Source: Crotophaga sulcirostris (lineage: Eukaryota; Chordata; Aves; Cuculiformes; Crotophagidae). From it: a stretch of DNA of 64,000 nt. Made by a program: the position numbers and the translations under genes. Numbering within the stretch: the first letter of the stretch is position 1; the number at the start of each line of letters is the position of its first letter. The notes under the pieces are model-generated. The model worked only from the letters and a program-made list of their open reading frames with translations. It did no database searches and was not told where the DNA came from. The stretch covers positions 310,001-374,000 of the forward strand of contig VYZB01000521.1 in NCBI GenBank assembly GCA_013397455.1, given 5' to 3'. Positions 38,736 through 52,100 of the stretch are shown piece after piece.

Positions 38736-38741
38736 AATAAA
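38736..38741 (+). terminator. Candidate intermediate poly(A) signal of CHST11
   Basis: AATAAA within AGGCAATAAAAAAGG, followed by 'ggtctcatcttcc' and later 'tgctggtttcatggcttttt', which is moderately T/GT-rich. It would give a 3'UTR of about 1.0 kb. Usage is unknown. Confidence 0.3.
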
Positions 38742-41702
38742 AAAGGTCTCATCTTCCTACATGCTGGTTTCATGGCTTTTTCCTAGGATGAAGTAGAAGT
38801 CTTTTTTTTTTTACTTGATCCCTAAATACCATTGACAGGGATGTTTCTAGTTTCCAGTGGGATAGTATTTCATCTAAGTAAGCTCTAGTGTGAGGCCATG
38901 ACCTTTTTATCTAAGATGAACATCTCAGTAGTGCTTGTTTTTTGTATAACAGCTTGTTGGGATGGCAGATAGTACCAGGTGTAGTAAACCAAGCAATTGT
39001 TTTGGGCAAGCAGGTAGTAATCTATTCTCAAGAAATAAATAACAAACATGATTTCAGTGTGGATCTCTTAGCAAGCTCGGTGGGCAGAAGTACAGGCTTC
39101 TCCAGATGTTTGCTTTAATTTGATGCATGGGAGGTGTACGGCCAAGTGGATGGCAGGTGTCTGCCTGGAGGATGTCCCGTCCTGGGCTGGCAGTGCTAGC
39201 AGCCAGCTAATGGCAGAAGGAGGCAGAGGCTTAAGTCAAGGCACTTGTGGGAACCTAAAATATGTTTTAAAGTTGATTGATGGTTAAAATGGGGTTTTGA
39301 CTTGTCTGCGTATCAATCTTTTGATCAAACCATACCCTCCCAAAAATTAGTGAATATTTAAATAATCTCAGCTAAAGGCAGAGCTGTTTTAAGAGTATCA
39401 GATCCAGATTCCAAAAATGTTGTATTGTACAGCGGCTGATTTACATCTTCTGAATTACATCAGTCTCCAGGATACATATGTGATTAAAGAAGAAAAATAG
39501 GTTCCATCTTTTATAAAAATAAGTTGCTGAATAAATCTCAGTGAAGAACAAATTAACATAACAAACAGCAGCTGAAGTGCTTTCACAATTGGGTTTGCTC
39601 TTAGCCTGGATTAGGGTCATTATTTTTTTTATCATACCCTAGAAATAAATCTCTCATCCATTCTGGAACAACCACAGTTTTCATAACCCAGGTCCTGTTT
39701 ATAACCTAGAGGCTAGTGAAGAGCTGGCTGGCTGCACCTGACAGCTCTGAATTCCTGAGCAGTTGCTGCTCATCGCTGGCTGGTGTTTTGCTGGTGTTTT
39801 ACTTGAAAGCAGTTTTGTCTCATTTAGAGTCTGCGGAGCTGTTGCAAGTGCCTATCACAGCGTGCCCTGCCTTTCTTTTGTTCATAGTTCAGTGGTTATG
39901 TGTTTGTTTTAAAAAAAAGAAACTGTCTGAGGGTAGATTTCCCCTCTCCCCCTCCAGTATTTCCCACAAACTATTTATGTGCTTGTTTGGTCTTGTGTCC
40001 AACAGTGCTTATGTTTTGGTCCAGTTTTCTCTTCAGTTAATCCCTCCAATTGATTGTGATGTGAATTTTTTCATTTAAGAAAAAAATTGCTTCTGAAAGT
40101 AAATATTTTTTAAATGGGATGTACTTCCCCCTTTCTTTTTGTACTTCTCCCTGTCATCACCACGTTTTTATCTGTTCTGAAATCCACTCTTTAGTTTCAC
40201 TGCTTTGGAGACACAAAAAAACCCTATTTGACAGCTATGACAGAAAAGCTTTAGGTGAAAAACATGTTCAGGAGATCTGAGGGGTGAGCTCTGCTAGAGC
40301 CGGGATTTTTAGCAGCAGCTTTGGGTTTGATTACCCAGATTCTGTCTCCCCGCAGAGGGCTGCCCTGCAGGCAGGTACTCAGCACTGAGATGGCTTTTAT
40401 GTGGTCTTAAGCAGGTACTTAAAAGTTACTTGCTTTTTAAAAACCTTGATCCCAAATTACTACAAACTGTCCATTTATCGTGTTGTGTGTATATTGGGGT
40501 GCTGTGAATGGGCTGTAGATTTGTGTTCAAAATGAACAGCTGACATGCTGGATGTGATCATGTCCTGCGTGGTGAGCATGAAGCCCTCACCAGGTCAGAG
40601 GAGGACCACAAATGTTAAGAAATAGCCTTTTTTTTTAGTCTACTGAGTGTGTTGTTTTGACTGAGCCAAAAAATATCTCTTTCCACTGTACCCACACGAT
40701 GACATTCAAGGTGGTTGCTCCTTATCTCAGCAAATTAAATTGTCAGCCACCAACTGCAGTGAGGGGGCAGCCGGGGACCCAGGTTGGTTTTACCCCCACC
40801 TCTTCACTGGGTTTCCCATGAAAGGAGGAACAGAGGGGGCAGTCTGCTGCAGAGCCCTGTTGCCCTCTCAGGTTGGGCTATGGCCACAGCTGGTCCTGTG
40901 AGACAAACAAACAAAACTACAGCCACAGCAAAACACAAAATACAGATGTGCCCGTGGGGCCCTGAGAGCCACCCAAGGAGCTGCTGTTTTAGAAGGTTAT
41001 GCATTAGATATGGTCAAGCAGTGGCAAAAGCAGAGAGGACCCAGCAGGGATGGTCCCACTCCCCACCTCTGTCCCCAGCCCCCTCAAGGCCCATGGGCTC
41101 AAGGAGCAGTGGTCTCCACCTCTGAGCAGCCAGTGCCTCCCCAGCATTTGGCAGGACCAGCACTGAGCCCAGCAGTGCTTGTGGCTCCTTACCCAGCACG
41201 ATACTCACAACCAGGGGTTCATTCCCCCTAGATGGCCCCAAGCACCCTTAATCTGATAAATTAAGATGAGCTAGATTTGGCCCATCTGAACATGGTGGTG
41301 ACTTCTGGGCAGTGGAAGGTGCCTCCAAACCTGATGCAGTCCATGCTTCAGCCTCTTCATAAACTATGTTCATTATTACAGAAACTTGCAAACTGCCTGA
41401 ACCATGCGCTGCATAAGACAAGTGAAATAAATAATCCACAAGCAGAAGTGCTTTTAGAAGTAAATTGACCCCAGGTGTTTTAGGGTTTCACTGTAGTCTG
41501 CTGCACTTTTCAGGTACAAAAAGGGACTGTCCTTACTATTACTCTTGTTACAGAGAGTGTTATTTTCTTACATGCATGCACAATACAATGTGTACGAATA
41601 ATTTAACATCGATGTGGGGTTGGATTTTTTTTTTTAAACCTATTTGTATGCAGTAGAAGGCTTGTTGTAGAAAAGTATCTTCTCATACCTAAATATACTG
41701 TT

Positions 41703-41708
41703 AATAAA
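41703..41708 (+). terminator. Candidate distal poly(A) signal of CHST11
   Basis: AATAAA within TGTTAATAAAGATAAAAGC. A GT-containing stretch (AAGTGTGAACTG) follows about 30-40 bases downstream. It is the last good hexamer before the tandem repeats and CR1 insertions that look intergenic, and it gives a 3'UTR of a plausible length. Another AATAAA at about 41428 is close enough to act as an alternative. Confidence 0.5.
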
Positions 41709-41951
41709 GATAAAAGCTAAATTATACATTGCCAACACAAGTGTGAACTGCTCATGAATCTTTCCTTAAAAAAGCCATTCAAGCCTGATTATTTTTCTAA
41801 GTAACTTCAATTAAATTGAAGAAAGAAAGTTTCTCTCTGTGTGCTTTATTTCTGGCTCATGCTTTCAGGGTAAATTTTTCAGGGTGGGATTTTCTGTCAT
41901 AGCTTTGCTTTCCCAGAAGGGTTTTTGTGGCAGGACAAGCAGAAGACAAAA

Positions 41952-42037
41952 AGTTATCTAATGCTATGGAGCAGGAAAGCTAAAGTCATCTAATGATATC
42001 CTGGAGAAGGAAAGATAAAGTCATCTAACAATATCCC
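41952..42037. repeat. Imperfect tandem repeat, about 2.5 units of 32-35 bp
   Basis: Units at 41952-41983, 41984-42018 and a partial one at 42019-42037 share 'agtcatctaatgatatc' and 'ggagaaggaaagataa'-like halves. The first unit is 3 bp shorter. A simple local minisatellite just past the likely end of CHST11. Confidence 0.75.
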
Positions 42038-42373
42038 TCTTACTCTCTTCCTTCCCAGGTTCCCAGACAGCAAGGATGAGGGCTGTCAGTTTAAGGCCTG
42101 TCACATGCCCAGAAACTTCAGGCAAGGGTGCTGATGAACTTTAGGCCGTGTACTTCATGTGAATTCACAAAAACTGGCATTGAGTTAAACATTTCAAATA
42201 GTTCCCAAACCTGTGTTGTCTCATCCATGGTTTTAAGAAGCCACATCTAACCCCAAAGCAGAAACTTCCAAATGGGCTTTAAAGACAGACTTGAGTGAGG
42301 AAATCAGCACCACAAGTTACATTTCGGAAAAGCATACATTTAGGCAACAACTGCTTCCTTTTGTGTCTGTGTT

Positions 42374-42850
42374 GTTGGAAGGCATCCTGGAGGTCTGCTG
42401 GGCCACCCTAATGCTGAAGGTCACCAAGAGTAGGTTGGCTGAGGATTTGGGTAACTAACACTTCAGCATTTCTAGGGGTGGAGAACCCAAAGCCTCTGGG
42501 CGACCTGTTCCTGTGCTGTACTACCCTTCCAGTAGAGACCTCTGTTTCTAATGGCCACTGTGAGCTTGTAGCCTTCAATGTGTGTCCATCCTCTGTCACT
42601 ACTGGAGGAAGTGTTTGGATTCACCTTCTTTGTAGGCACCCTTCAAGTAGTTGTAGAGTGCTATTAAGTTCCTGTCATGACCAGATTAAATATGGCTAGA
42701 TCTCTCAACATCTCCTTGTAGGTGATATGCTTTAGGTCACTGAACATCTTGGTAGCATATCACTGTATCCTTTCCAGCATCTCAACATCCCTCTTGAATT
42801 GGGGAGAGCACCAAAACTAGTTGCCATATCCTGCATGCAGCACTGCCAGT
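42374..42850 (-). mobile_element. CR1 LINE fragment, reverse strand, diverged
   Basis: On the + strand, matches to a reverse CR1 include 'ttggaaggcatcctggaggt' at the 3'UTR end, 'ggcgacctgttcc', a 'aagtagttgtagagtgctat' segment, a 'ctctcaacatctccttgtag' segment, and a 'atcctttccagcatctcaac' segment. These follow the order of the CR1 ORF2 C-terminal coding region read backwards. The coding frame is disrupted and divergence is high, so this is an older copy than the ones at 43.3 and 55.2 kb. The borders are approximate. Confidence 0.75.
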
Positions 42851-43329
42851 GGCAAACAGACCATTTAATTTGCAAGCCTCACTCCTCACAATACAAGCAT
42901 TATTCACAATGAGAGCAGAAACAAATAGAAAACAGGAAATCTACTGAGTGGGTGTCATAGCACAGGTGGGGCACTGCCTGTCTTCAGAGCTCAAGCCCAT
43001 CTTGCCTTCAAATGCCCCACCACCCTGCGCTCCCTAATTAATAGGCAGTGTTGCAGCACAGCTCCCTGAAATCAAAGCCTGGCTGTGCAGCATAAAGACA
43101 ATAATCTTCACATTTCAAAACATCAGCGATTTGTTTCCTCTACAGTCTTAATCAGAGAGCGAGATAATTAAGAGGGTCTCAAGAAGGGCTCAATCAAAGT
43201 GAGCGATTAGCCTGGCTCCAGCCACGGTGCTGATTGCTCTACCTCCCTCAGCAGCTTGGCAGGGCCAGGATTACATATGCTTCAAAGTGATGCAATCTTG
43301 TTCTGGCAGTACATGGGTCTGAGAAGCCA

Positions 43330-43575
43330 GAATCACAGAATCATTTAGGTTGGAAAAGATCTTTAAGATTATCGAGTCCAACCATAAACATAGCACTGCC
43401 AGATCCACCACAAAGCCATGTCCCTAAGTGCTGCATCTACTCATCTTTTAAATACCTCCAGGGACGTTAATTCAACCCTGGGCAGCCTGTTCCAGTGCTT
43501 GCCAGCCCTTTCAGTGAAGTGGTGTCTCCTAACAAACAATTTAAACCTCTGTGCTGCCCTGAGAGAATCCATCAG
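43330..43575 (-). mobile_element. CR1 LINE 3' end, reverse strand
   Basis: The + strand begins 'aatcacagaatcatttaggt', the reverse complement of the CR1 tail. It continues 'tggaaaagatctttaagatt', 'gccatgtccctaagtgctgc', 'tcttttaaatacctccaggg' and 'gggcagcctgttccagtgct'. It belongs to the same type of CR1 3' end as the copy at 55.2 kb. It is 5'-truncated and carries only the final ORF2 codons and 3'UTR. Confidence 0.92.
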
Positions 43576-46079
43576 CTTTGACTGTACCTGCATTTGCAAA
43601 GATGAACCGTGATGTCATGCAGAAACAAGGGCCAGGAGAAATCCTCTGGCTACATGGGGTAGGTGGGCACACCAGGGCACACTAGAGCTCAGCCATGGAC
43701 AGTAGGAGCAGGGGGGACTTTAGACAATTGATATCACATGCACACAAAACTGGAAAGTTCCAATTTTGGGGCAACAAAATAAGAAATGGTCTCTTTGCAC
43801 AGCTCTTGGATGCACAGCTCTTGCGTGATTTCCTTTGTTGCTCTTAAGACAGTAGAGAAGAACCCAATCCCTGATATTGCCCCAGGGACTGACAAAACTG
43901 AATTTGCTCCACTGTAAGGAAACAGGAGGATTTTTCTTTTTGACAAGCCTCAACTTTTCCACTAATTAATTTCAAATTTACAAAATCCCTTCCCATTTGT
44001 AGCCGGTGTATAGCTGCTGCCCTCTCGGTACACACCACCAGCTGCTGCTGTACAACAGGAGAGGGGCAGCAGTGGGACCATGGCACCCTCAGGCTCTGGG
44101 GAGATGGATGTGGCACACTGGGGGAATGAGACAAAGCAGCAAGATCCTGCACAGTTGAGGTGTCCTCTCACATAAGGAAGAGACAAGATTGTGGAAATAA
44201 GCCCAGCAGAGATCATGTGAAGTTTGAAGAAAGCCTGTCCCTGTGGTCATAACGTGTTCTCTGTGCAGGCGTGGGGTCTATCAACATTCCCAACCTCTGT
44301 TTGGATGAAAATACATTTAATTTAATTCTACCATAATTAAAAAAAAAAAAAGTAAAAATCTGGGAGAAATTGGAAGGAAAAGAGAAAAATAATTAAACAA
44401 ATGCAGCTAGCAGCAGAGCAGAAACTCGAGAATGTGCTTTCAAACCCACAGCACCATGCTTTTCTGGCTAGCTGTGTAACACATTACCATGTACAACATT
44501 CCTGATTCCACACAAATACATCTTACTTTTACCAGTTGCACTTACAACTTTGCCAAAGGTTGACAACTTTGAAAAGTTAAGAGTCCGTTTTTATTCTTCG
44601 GTGCTCTGAAGGGCAATATATCCAAAAGCCATCTCTTCAAATTGCATGCAAACCAGCTTTTTAAAAAATCTGAATTAAAGTGATGAACAGCAGACCTTTT
44701 CCCCCATTACTTGAAGAGTCACTCTACTGGAGCATGCAAGTCTCTGGACTATGAGATTCTGCTGGCTAAATCAGAAGCATTTAGGATTGAGAGTAATGAC
44801 TCATAGATGGAGGAAAACAATACAGAAAATATTTTCGTTCATTTTTACATTGTTAAAAATATATTTTTCCAGTATTTTAAGAATGTTACTGACTTTGACA
44901 TTCAAGTTCATTCCTCTGTCCCTATTTTTTGAGTAAAAGCAAACCTGAGATAGCACATCTTTAGGTTTTTAGCAGTGTATGTCCTATCACTATGCAACAA
45001 ATGGACAGATTATGTTGGGAAATGAGACCTAGCATTTCAAGTGAAATGATCTGGGTTTGAAAAATTTCATTTCAGTCAGAGTTTTTAATTAAAAAAACAG
45101 CACCCAGCAAATCTTTTTTTTCTCAGTAAAAGAAAAATCAATCCAAAATTTATGCCCTCATTTCTATTTTTTAACTAATACATAAATCTGTCAAGGTAAC
45201 ATATAGCTGAATAATAACAGTTAAGCCATTAGGCTTTGGTTTATTCTAAAAACTAGAATTATACTATGGTAATTCATGACTTTTTAGTTAGCAAGAGGTC
45301 TTCATGCTGTCAGCAGCTGTTTGCAGCCCTACATCAAGTCAAAACCTGTAACCCAAGAGAGGCCCCAATTTCAAAAGCTTCTGCAAAGACAGGGTTTCGG
45401 CATTGCCTAAGCCTTTCTTAGGCTCAGTTTACATAACTATTCTAGCTAAAACAGGTGTAGTTTTATGTATAAAGTAGAGATGTTAGGTTTTTTTCTAAAA
45501 TTTTCCATTAATGCAGTCAATCATTGCATGTATATTTTTACCATTTTTTTGACTTGAAAGAGATGGATGTAGGAAAATGGTCAAATCAGAGTGAGCAGTC
45601 ACACTATGGAGAGGCAAGCGCTGTTTATAGAGGTGTCCAGCTAAATGCTGAGACACCCATTCAAAAAAGACAGAATATTTTTCCTCCTGGAATTATATCT
45701 GTACATGATTTATTAAGAAATTTGCCTTCAGTTATATGGACAGACATAACAATTCAGTTATTTATTGATTTTGCAATGTACTTTGATATTTTATCATAAA
45801 AATGTTACTGCTGTTTGTGCAATACAAATTTATATGCAATATGAATCATTCCTACAGCAGCTGCTTTCAAGTCTCCTTTTGTCAGTTCTGAAAATTTCGA
45901 AAATTAAATTCACCATTTTCTTTTATGGAACACACCCTTGAAGTCAACGGTGCAAAGATTATAAAGAGAAACAGGTGACTGCAATGCAGGTCAAAAATTA
46001 AGTCTGTATAACTAAGGAAAAGGAATGGAAGATGGGACGAAATTTAAGATGGAAAGTCTGAATTTGGGGAGTCTCCTAA

Positions 46080-46135
46080 TAGAATCATAGAGTCATTTAG
46101 GTTGGAAAAGACCTTTACGGATGTTGAGTCCAAGA
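46080..46135 (-). mobile_element. CR1 LINE tail, very short
   Basis: Only about 55 bp: the + strand reads 'agaatcatagagtcatttag' then 'gttggaaaagaccttta' and 'gttgagtcca'. This is the extreme 3' end of a CR1 element in reverse orientation, the shortest of the copies seen here. Confidence 0.85.
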
Positions 46136-49100
46136 TATTTAGCATTAAATTAGAGAAAAGTGTTTAAGAACACAGTGAGGTGAGTAATCTTGCTTTGCTT
46201 ATTGTAGCATGTTTCATGTTACCTGGCAAATTTTTGCCAGGGGTATAGTAAGATGATTTAAAAACTATGGACCACTCACATGTAATGTAAATCAGAATTT
46301 TCATGTTGGGAAATGCAGCCAGAGGAGAGTACATGGGCACCCTCTCAGGTCCTAAGCAAGGTGTTACACAGGTAGTTTGCAGTGTCTGGATTCCAGTTGC
46401 ATTTTTCTCAAGCATTAAGATATCAGATGGAAAACATCTGAGTGACCGCTTCTAAAATAATTAATTGGTTTCAGACATTTTGTTCTTGTTTTTGAATGGC
46501 AGAGGCTCCATCTAAAGCCTTTAGGAACAGTGTGCTCTCCATACCTTAAACCAGGATAAGACTGCAATCAGCCTTTGGTTCACAGATGCTGTCATATTCC
46601 CTGTGATGGGTGTTACTGTTAACTCCTCTTTTATTATGAAATTACCATGCAAAGTGAGCTTTTGAGGTGCACAGAGATTTCCAGCTGGAGACTGAGATGT
46701 TAGCTTTCCCTCTAGCAGGACATTTCAGTAGATGTATACAATCAGGTGTGCTCTTACTTCTGAGTGAAATAACACGTTCACATCTTTGCTTTGATCAAAT
46801 AAAAAGCCTCGGGATAATTAGCTGAAGAGATGAGTGTGATAGCTAATGGTTTCCTTCCATATCAGAGGATTTAATACTGATGTGATCAGGATATATTTCA
46901 TAATAGACGTGAACTGAATGCTGCTGCATACTGCATTGCCAGATGCTTCCACTTTTTTGGAGGCTGTCAGACAGCAGAGAAGCATCCTAAACCTGAGCAT
47001 CCTGCCCCCCTGTCACTCACAGTGGTTCATTTCTATCAAGTGACTGTCAGAGGCAGCGATGCAGAGCAATTGCGACTCCCCATATTTTTTGGCCCAAACT
47101 TGAAAATGTTATATGAAGAAAATTAAATTCATCATGAGTTATCGACTACGGATTCTAAGCCATATCTCCCATTTCATAAGAGGAATTTAATTGGTGTCAG
47201 GGTTCTAACAAAGCTGACTCTGCTCTATGGCCATTGGCACCCGTTCAGTGTGCCCCTGAGAGGGAAGCACACACACCCCCTCCTAACTCCTCTGGCAAAC
47301 TGGTCTAAGTTACCAAGCTCACACAGCTGCACTTGACACCACAGCCTTCCTACTCCTGATTCTGAGGAATCTTGTGTTGGAAAAGGGATTCCTGATTATC
47401 TAGGGGCTTTCAGAGGCTGCCTGCAAACAAGAGACAACTGCTCTCAGAGCATACAGAGGATGAGTGGATCTCACCTAGTCCACAGGGCTGTAAGCCATAC
47501 CCTCCTAAAAACAAGAGAAATGAAAAACAAAAAACCACCTCCTTCTCTTTTGTGTGGCTGGAGATTTCTACATAAGTATGAGCAGGACTAAACAGATTAC
47601 AAGACTTGGTTCTTATCTAGCAGGAGAACTCACCATGAACATATGTGAAGGACGCACACAACCACAACATGATCGAGGTAGCAGGGTAGGTTGTGGCACT
47701 GAAAAAAATCCCATAACTAAAAATGAGCTTATACAGAACCTCAGTTCCATAATATGCTAGAAAGCTGGGTGCAATGTTAGAGTTGAATAAGAATCAACTA
47801 TCAGAAAGGTGAACAGTTACCAATATTGTTTCATGAACAAATGTTCTGAGAGGCTTTCTATGGTAATAGGACATTTTTCTGCTTCTTGTACTGAGTGCTA
47901 AAAATGTTCAGCTTTGTTTCTCTTAGTGCCAGTCTAAAAGCTACACATATTCCACAGGTACATGTGCATTAATCAGTGCTTTAAGTGCAGCTTCTGTGTC
48001 TATTAAACATTTATGTAATGCAATAATCTCAAGTCAGAAGGACTTTAAAATATTTACAGGTTTTAATAAATGTTTAAAATGCAATTTTTATAGCAAATAG
48101 CAGAACTGGACTTCTTTTGAACTGATGAACATATCTGCATCTTCCTGTGTCTCTAGTAAGAATGAAAACACAGAGAACACGGATTGCAGACATATCTGCA
48201 AGTTCCCATCCCAAATGAAGTCAACAAGGTAAAGAAAGACCTAAGCAGATGGTTGAGACACCTTGCATGGGGCAGAGCAAAGGCTCGTGGAGCAGAGAGG
48301 GGGAAGCTCAGTAAATACCTATGAATGAGTTAGAGGAACTGTTGCATGGACAGTTTTTCCTTCTAATTATCAGCCAAATCAATATGTACCAGCAACACAG
48401 CAGGTGTCTTGGTGGTTGCACTTCTAGCTATAGAGCTGCCTGAGGCAAAGGACCCCGCACAGCCAGTACTGCATATCCAGTGCCAATCCTATATAGTGCC
48501 ACATTCTGTTCAATGCCAAGACTATATAGTCAAGCTTTGATCAAAGCAAAGGATTTAGTCCTCTCTAAGGGCGAGCATTGTCATAGCTCATGTCAGTCTC
48601 ATGCACAGAGCATATAACCAGACATAGTACCGAACAGAGCATGCTCTATTTCATGCTTTTTGGCGTGGTAACCTTACAGTACTTTTTACAAAAGTCTTTT
48701 AAAAATGAACTAGCTCCCTAATGTGGGAATAGAGCAAAGGCCAGTAAGAAATGAAACCTAGCATGTCTTTTTTTATCTGAATTCACAGAATTTGCAATCT
48801 TTCATTTTCCACAAATGACATGCGGGTTTTGAGAGCATATTTTTTTTTTAAAAAGGCCTTAATATCTTCTATTACAGAAGGGGACCACTGTTTCCATACA
48901 TATGATAGACTTACACTACTATGATACTTAGCGGCCTTAATGGATTGGCTCTCAAGAAGCGGCAATGGTGACCTCAAAGCCTTAAAAGTCCAAATGAAAC
49001 AGAGTGATCAGCCTATCTTCATATATTAGAGAAATACAGAGCTTACTTCCATCTCAAAATCATCTATGCTTTTGTCCACAAATTCAGATGATCTTGGTAC

Positions 49101-52100
49101 CTGAGCTGATCTCAGTTACCTAATGTGGTTAAGCTTAAAAAGCTGTATTCTATTTCAGAAATGATCCAAACTCCAGAGATACTCTTCTGTGGAAGCTACC
49201 ATTCATCTCCCTAGAACTAGAATTAATCAGACATGTCTATATTTTCCTGTGTAATGAGTAAAAATTGGTTCAGCCTTCAAAACGATTGAGATGAAGTCTG
49301 TTATAATGTTAGTCCAGAATCTTGGATACTGTAAGAGAATAAAATAATTGGTTGTGTCAGCACAGGGAAAAACACTTTCTTCAAAAATAAAAAAGAAAAA
49401 AATGAGTTTTGATGATTGAAATCTAACCACAGTATGAGGACGCACAGGAAAGCAGTCTAATGGATGATTGCTTCCCAACTATAAAACAAGCATTATTGCT
49501 TACAATTTTTGGAAATGCATTTAGAATGTCAATTTCATTAAAATGCTGTTCTACTGTGGACAAGATGCAGCACCAACCTCATTAATCAAATTCAGGAGAT
49601 GACAGAAAAAATTAGTAAACAGAAAAAATCCTTTTTAGATCCAGTTCATAGTAAAACTTAGAATGTAAATCTGAGAACTTAGAGATATTAAGTCTCAAGG
49701 AAATATTCAGAAGTCCACTATTCCCAAACATGTCTACCATATAATTCATTCAGAATCTTATTTTACTTGCAAAAAGCAGATTTGAAATTATTCAAGGAAA
49801 TCACTTCCTTGACCTCTCAAGACTTCTAGCAACTGTTGAAGAGGAAACAATCTCCCAAAAGAGCAACTTGAAGAATGCTAAGTAATGGAAGTAGCAAATT
49901 TCAAGTATAGCTTGAACTAGGAAATAAAAACATAAACAGAGCATATGATGAACTAACTTGCATATTAAACAAGTAGCAAGACTTGTAATCAAATTAAATT
50001 TTGAGCTGCAGAGAAAGTAAAGCCTATCCAGCCCTGCAAAAGCTGAATGACTAAAGGGTACACTGCTGCTCTTGGGTACCCACAACAACAATTTTGTATA
50101 TTTAGTAAACAAACTGGTTCTTAGCTTTAATTGTGAATTATTCATGTTTTGTTAATACTAGATTCACTAGAGTATTCATGTACAGCATGCATGATGATAA
50201 AATTTTATTGAATTTAACAGACAGACTTTACTACTGTCAAGATGAAGCTTTAATGACAAAACATGCCTCTTTACTAGTTCTTCCTCCCACCTTTATACAC
50301 AGAAAGCTGATTTTTTAAACTTTGAGTGTATATGGGAAAATGATAATCCAAAAGGTAACTGCACAATAGACTGACTTGATTAGGAAAGGATTAGAGAACA
50401 CAATTAAAACAATGTGTTGTATCACAGAAAACCTAGCCAAAAAGAAAAGAAAAATCCTAGTGAGACTTCACATTGCTTCCAGTACCTCCAGTACTGTTTT
50501 CTAACACCGTTTAACTCTTTTTAAAGCAGGTTGTAATTCAATTACCATATTCTATTGCCATTTTCTGAAAAGACTATCTCCTTTGCAATAGCAATTTTTA
50601 CCATTATAATAATAAATTTCAAACAGTTCATTTCACAGAGTGCCTATGCTACTGTTTCCTGATGTCTGTATGCTGGGTTATTCTTGGACTTGAGAGCTTT
50701 TTGTGATGCTCAGAACTGAAGTGAAATAGCAAATCCATTAAAAATATGATAGGTCTTATTTTGAGTCCTGGTTCTGCAAACTATTCTGCATTTATAAAGC
50801 CTTAATCCTCATGCTGGTTTAATCTTTGTATAAGAAAAGTCTGATTTAGTTGGCAAACTGTAAAAAGAAGTGAAATTAATTTGCTGCTTGCCAGTTTCTC
50901 ATCAGTATTCTAAAAGCCCCAGTGAAATTAATATATCAAAGATGGGAGTGGAAGAGGATATTGCAAGTTTAAACATCACAGATTAAGACAAGATGTACAG
51001 TAATGTTATAACACTCAAAATATTGATCTAAATACACTAAAAGACGAAAACTCCCCTATATCAAACAGCATAATAAAGCTGCGGAAGGATCCTGGTTGCA
51101 TAAACACTCTAAAAATACGCTGGAGTCATTCAGTAACTCACTAGAATGCAAAGCTCATTTCAAAGCATTACATAGAAAAAGAAAATAAAGCACCTATGCT
51201 ATGAAATGCTTCTGACTCCAAATTTCAAAGATACATTTAACAGCAGTTTAACAAATGAGCCTCTTCCCTTTCATGCACGCTCATAGAGCAACTGGGATGG
51301 TCACAAAATCCTTCAGAATGGCAAATGAAACACATTTCAAATAACCTGCTGCTACTTCTATTTGCCCTAGAGGTATTTCTGAAGTAGAGAAAAAAGAGTA
51401 AACAGTAAGAATGGCCAAACAAGAGCACTCCAACAGTTACTCAGCATCAGGTTACAGATAGTAGCTCATAAAGGCAAAAAAGCTGGTGCTTCTGCTGGTC
51501 TAGCTTATCAGCAGAATAAAAATGGTTCAAGAAGTTGCAGGAGGAGCTTTAAGATGATCTGCAGCTTAAATGACGTGAATGTGCTGATATAAGCAAGAGT
51601 CAAATAAAGAAAATGCTACATGTAGACAAAAAAAGCAAATAGATGTGAATCAGCCATAGCCCTAGTTAGGATAGAAATTATGAAGGAAGATTTGAAAGAA
51701 TCTTCTAGCAGGTGGGGGTAAATAACACAGTTAATGAATTCTAAAATGAAGAGAGATTATTTTATCTGCAAGATTACAAAATATGGCTGCTCTGATAACA
51801 AGTGACAGACCCACATCTCAGGATGTCCCTTTCAATTGTATTCTTTGAGCAGTACAAAAAGCACACCGTTTGTCTCTAATATGATTTTGGCAACATTTCT
51901 TACCCACACTTACAGTGAAATAAGTGACTATTACTGGGATGTGTTTAAAAAATCAAGATGGTGCAATACTATGGAGATGTTGACTTGAGTTTGAATTTGG
52001 TTTAGGGAGTACAGCTATTGAGTACATGATAGATTCTCTGGTATCCAAGTACTCTTTCGTGCCTTCTCCTGTATTATCCCCATGGCTGGAATAATATTCC

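Larger units (their letters stand above)
37716..41728 (+). other. CHST11: CHST11 3' untranslated region (inferred extent)
   Basis: There is no coding sequence after the TGA at 37713-37715. The right limit is inferred from the AATAAA at 41703, which gives a 3'UTR of about 4.0 kb, in line with the long 3'UTR I recall for mammalian CHST11. Earlier AATAAA hexamers at 37779 and 38736 could give shorter isoforms. The region has several T- and AT-rich blocks and no recognised transposon, which fits a retained transcript end. Without transcript data the end cannot be fixed. Confidence 0.55.

Noticed and set aside
45524..45799. 91-codon open frame on the + strand
   Set aside because: No recognisable family, intergenic position, ordinary AT-rich composition and no upstream or splice signal. 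Not enough to call a gene.
48479..48534. Two similar words with CTATATAGT spaced 32 bp apart
   Set aside because: About 24 bp each with several mismatches. Too short and diverged to call a repeat with confidence.
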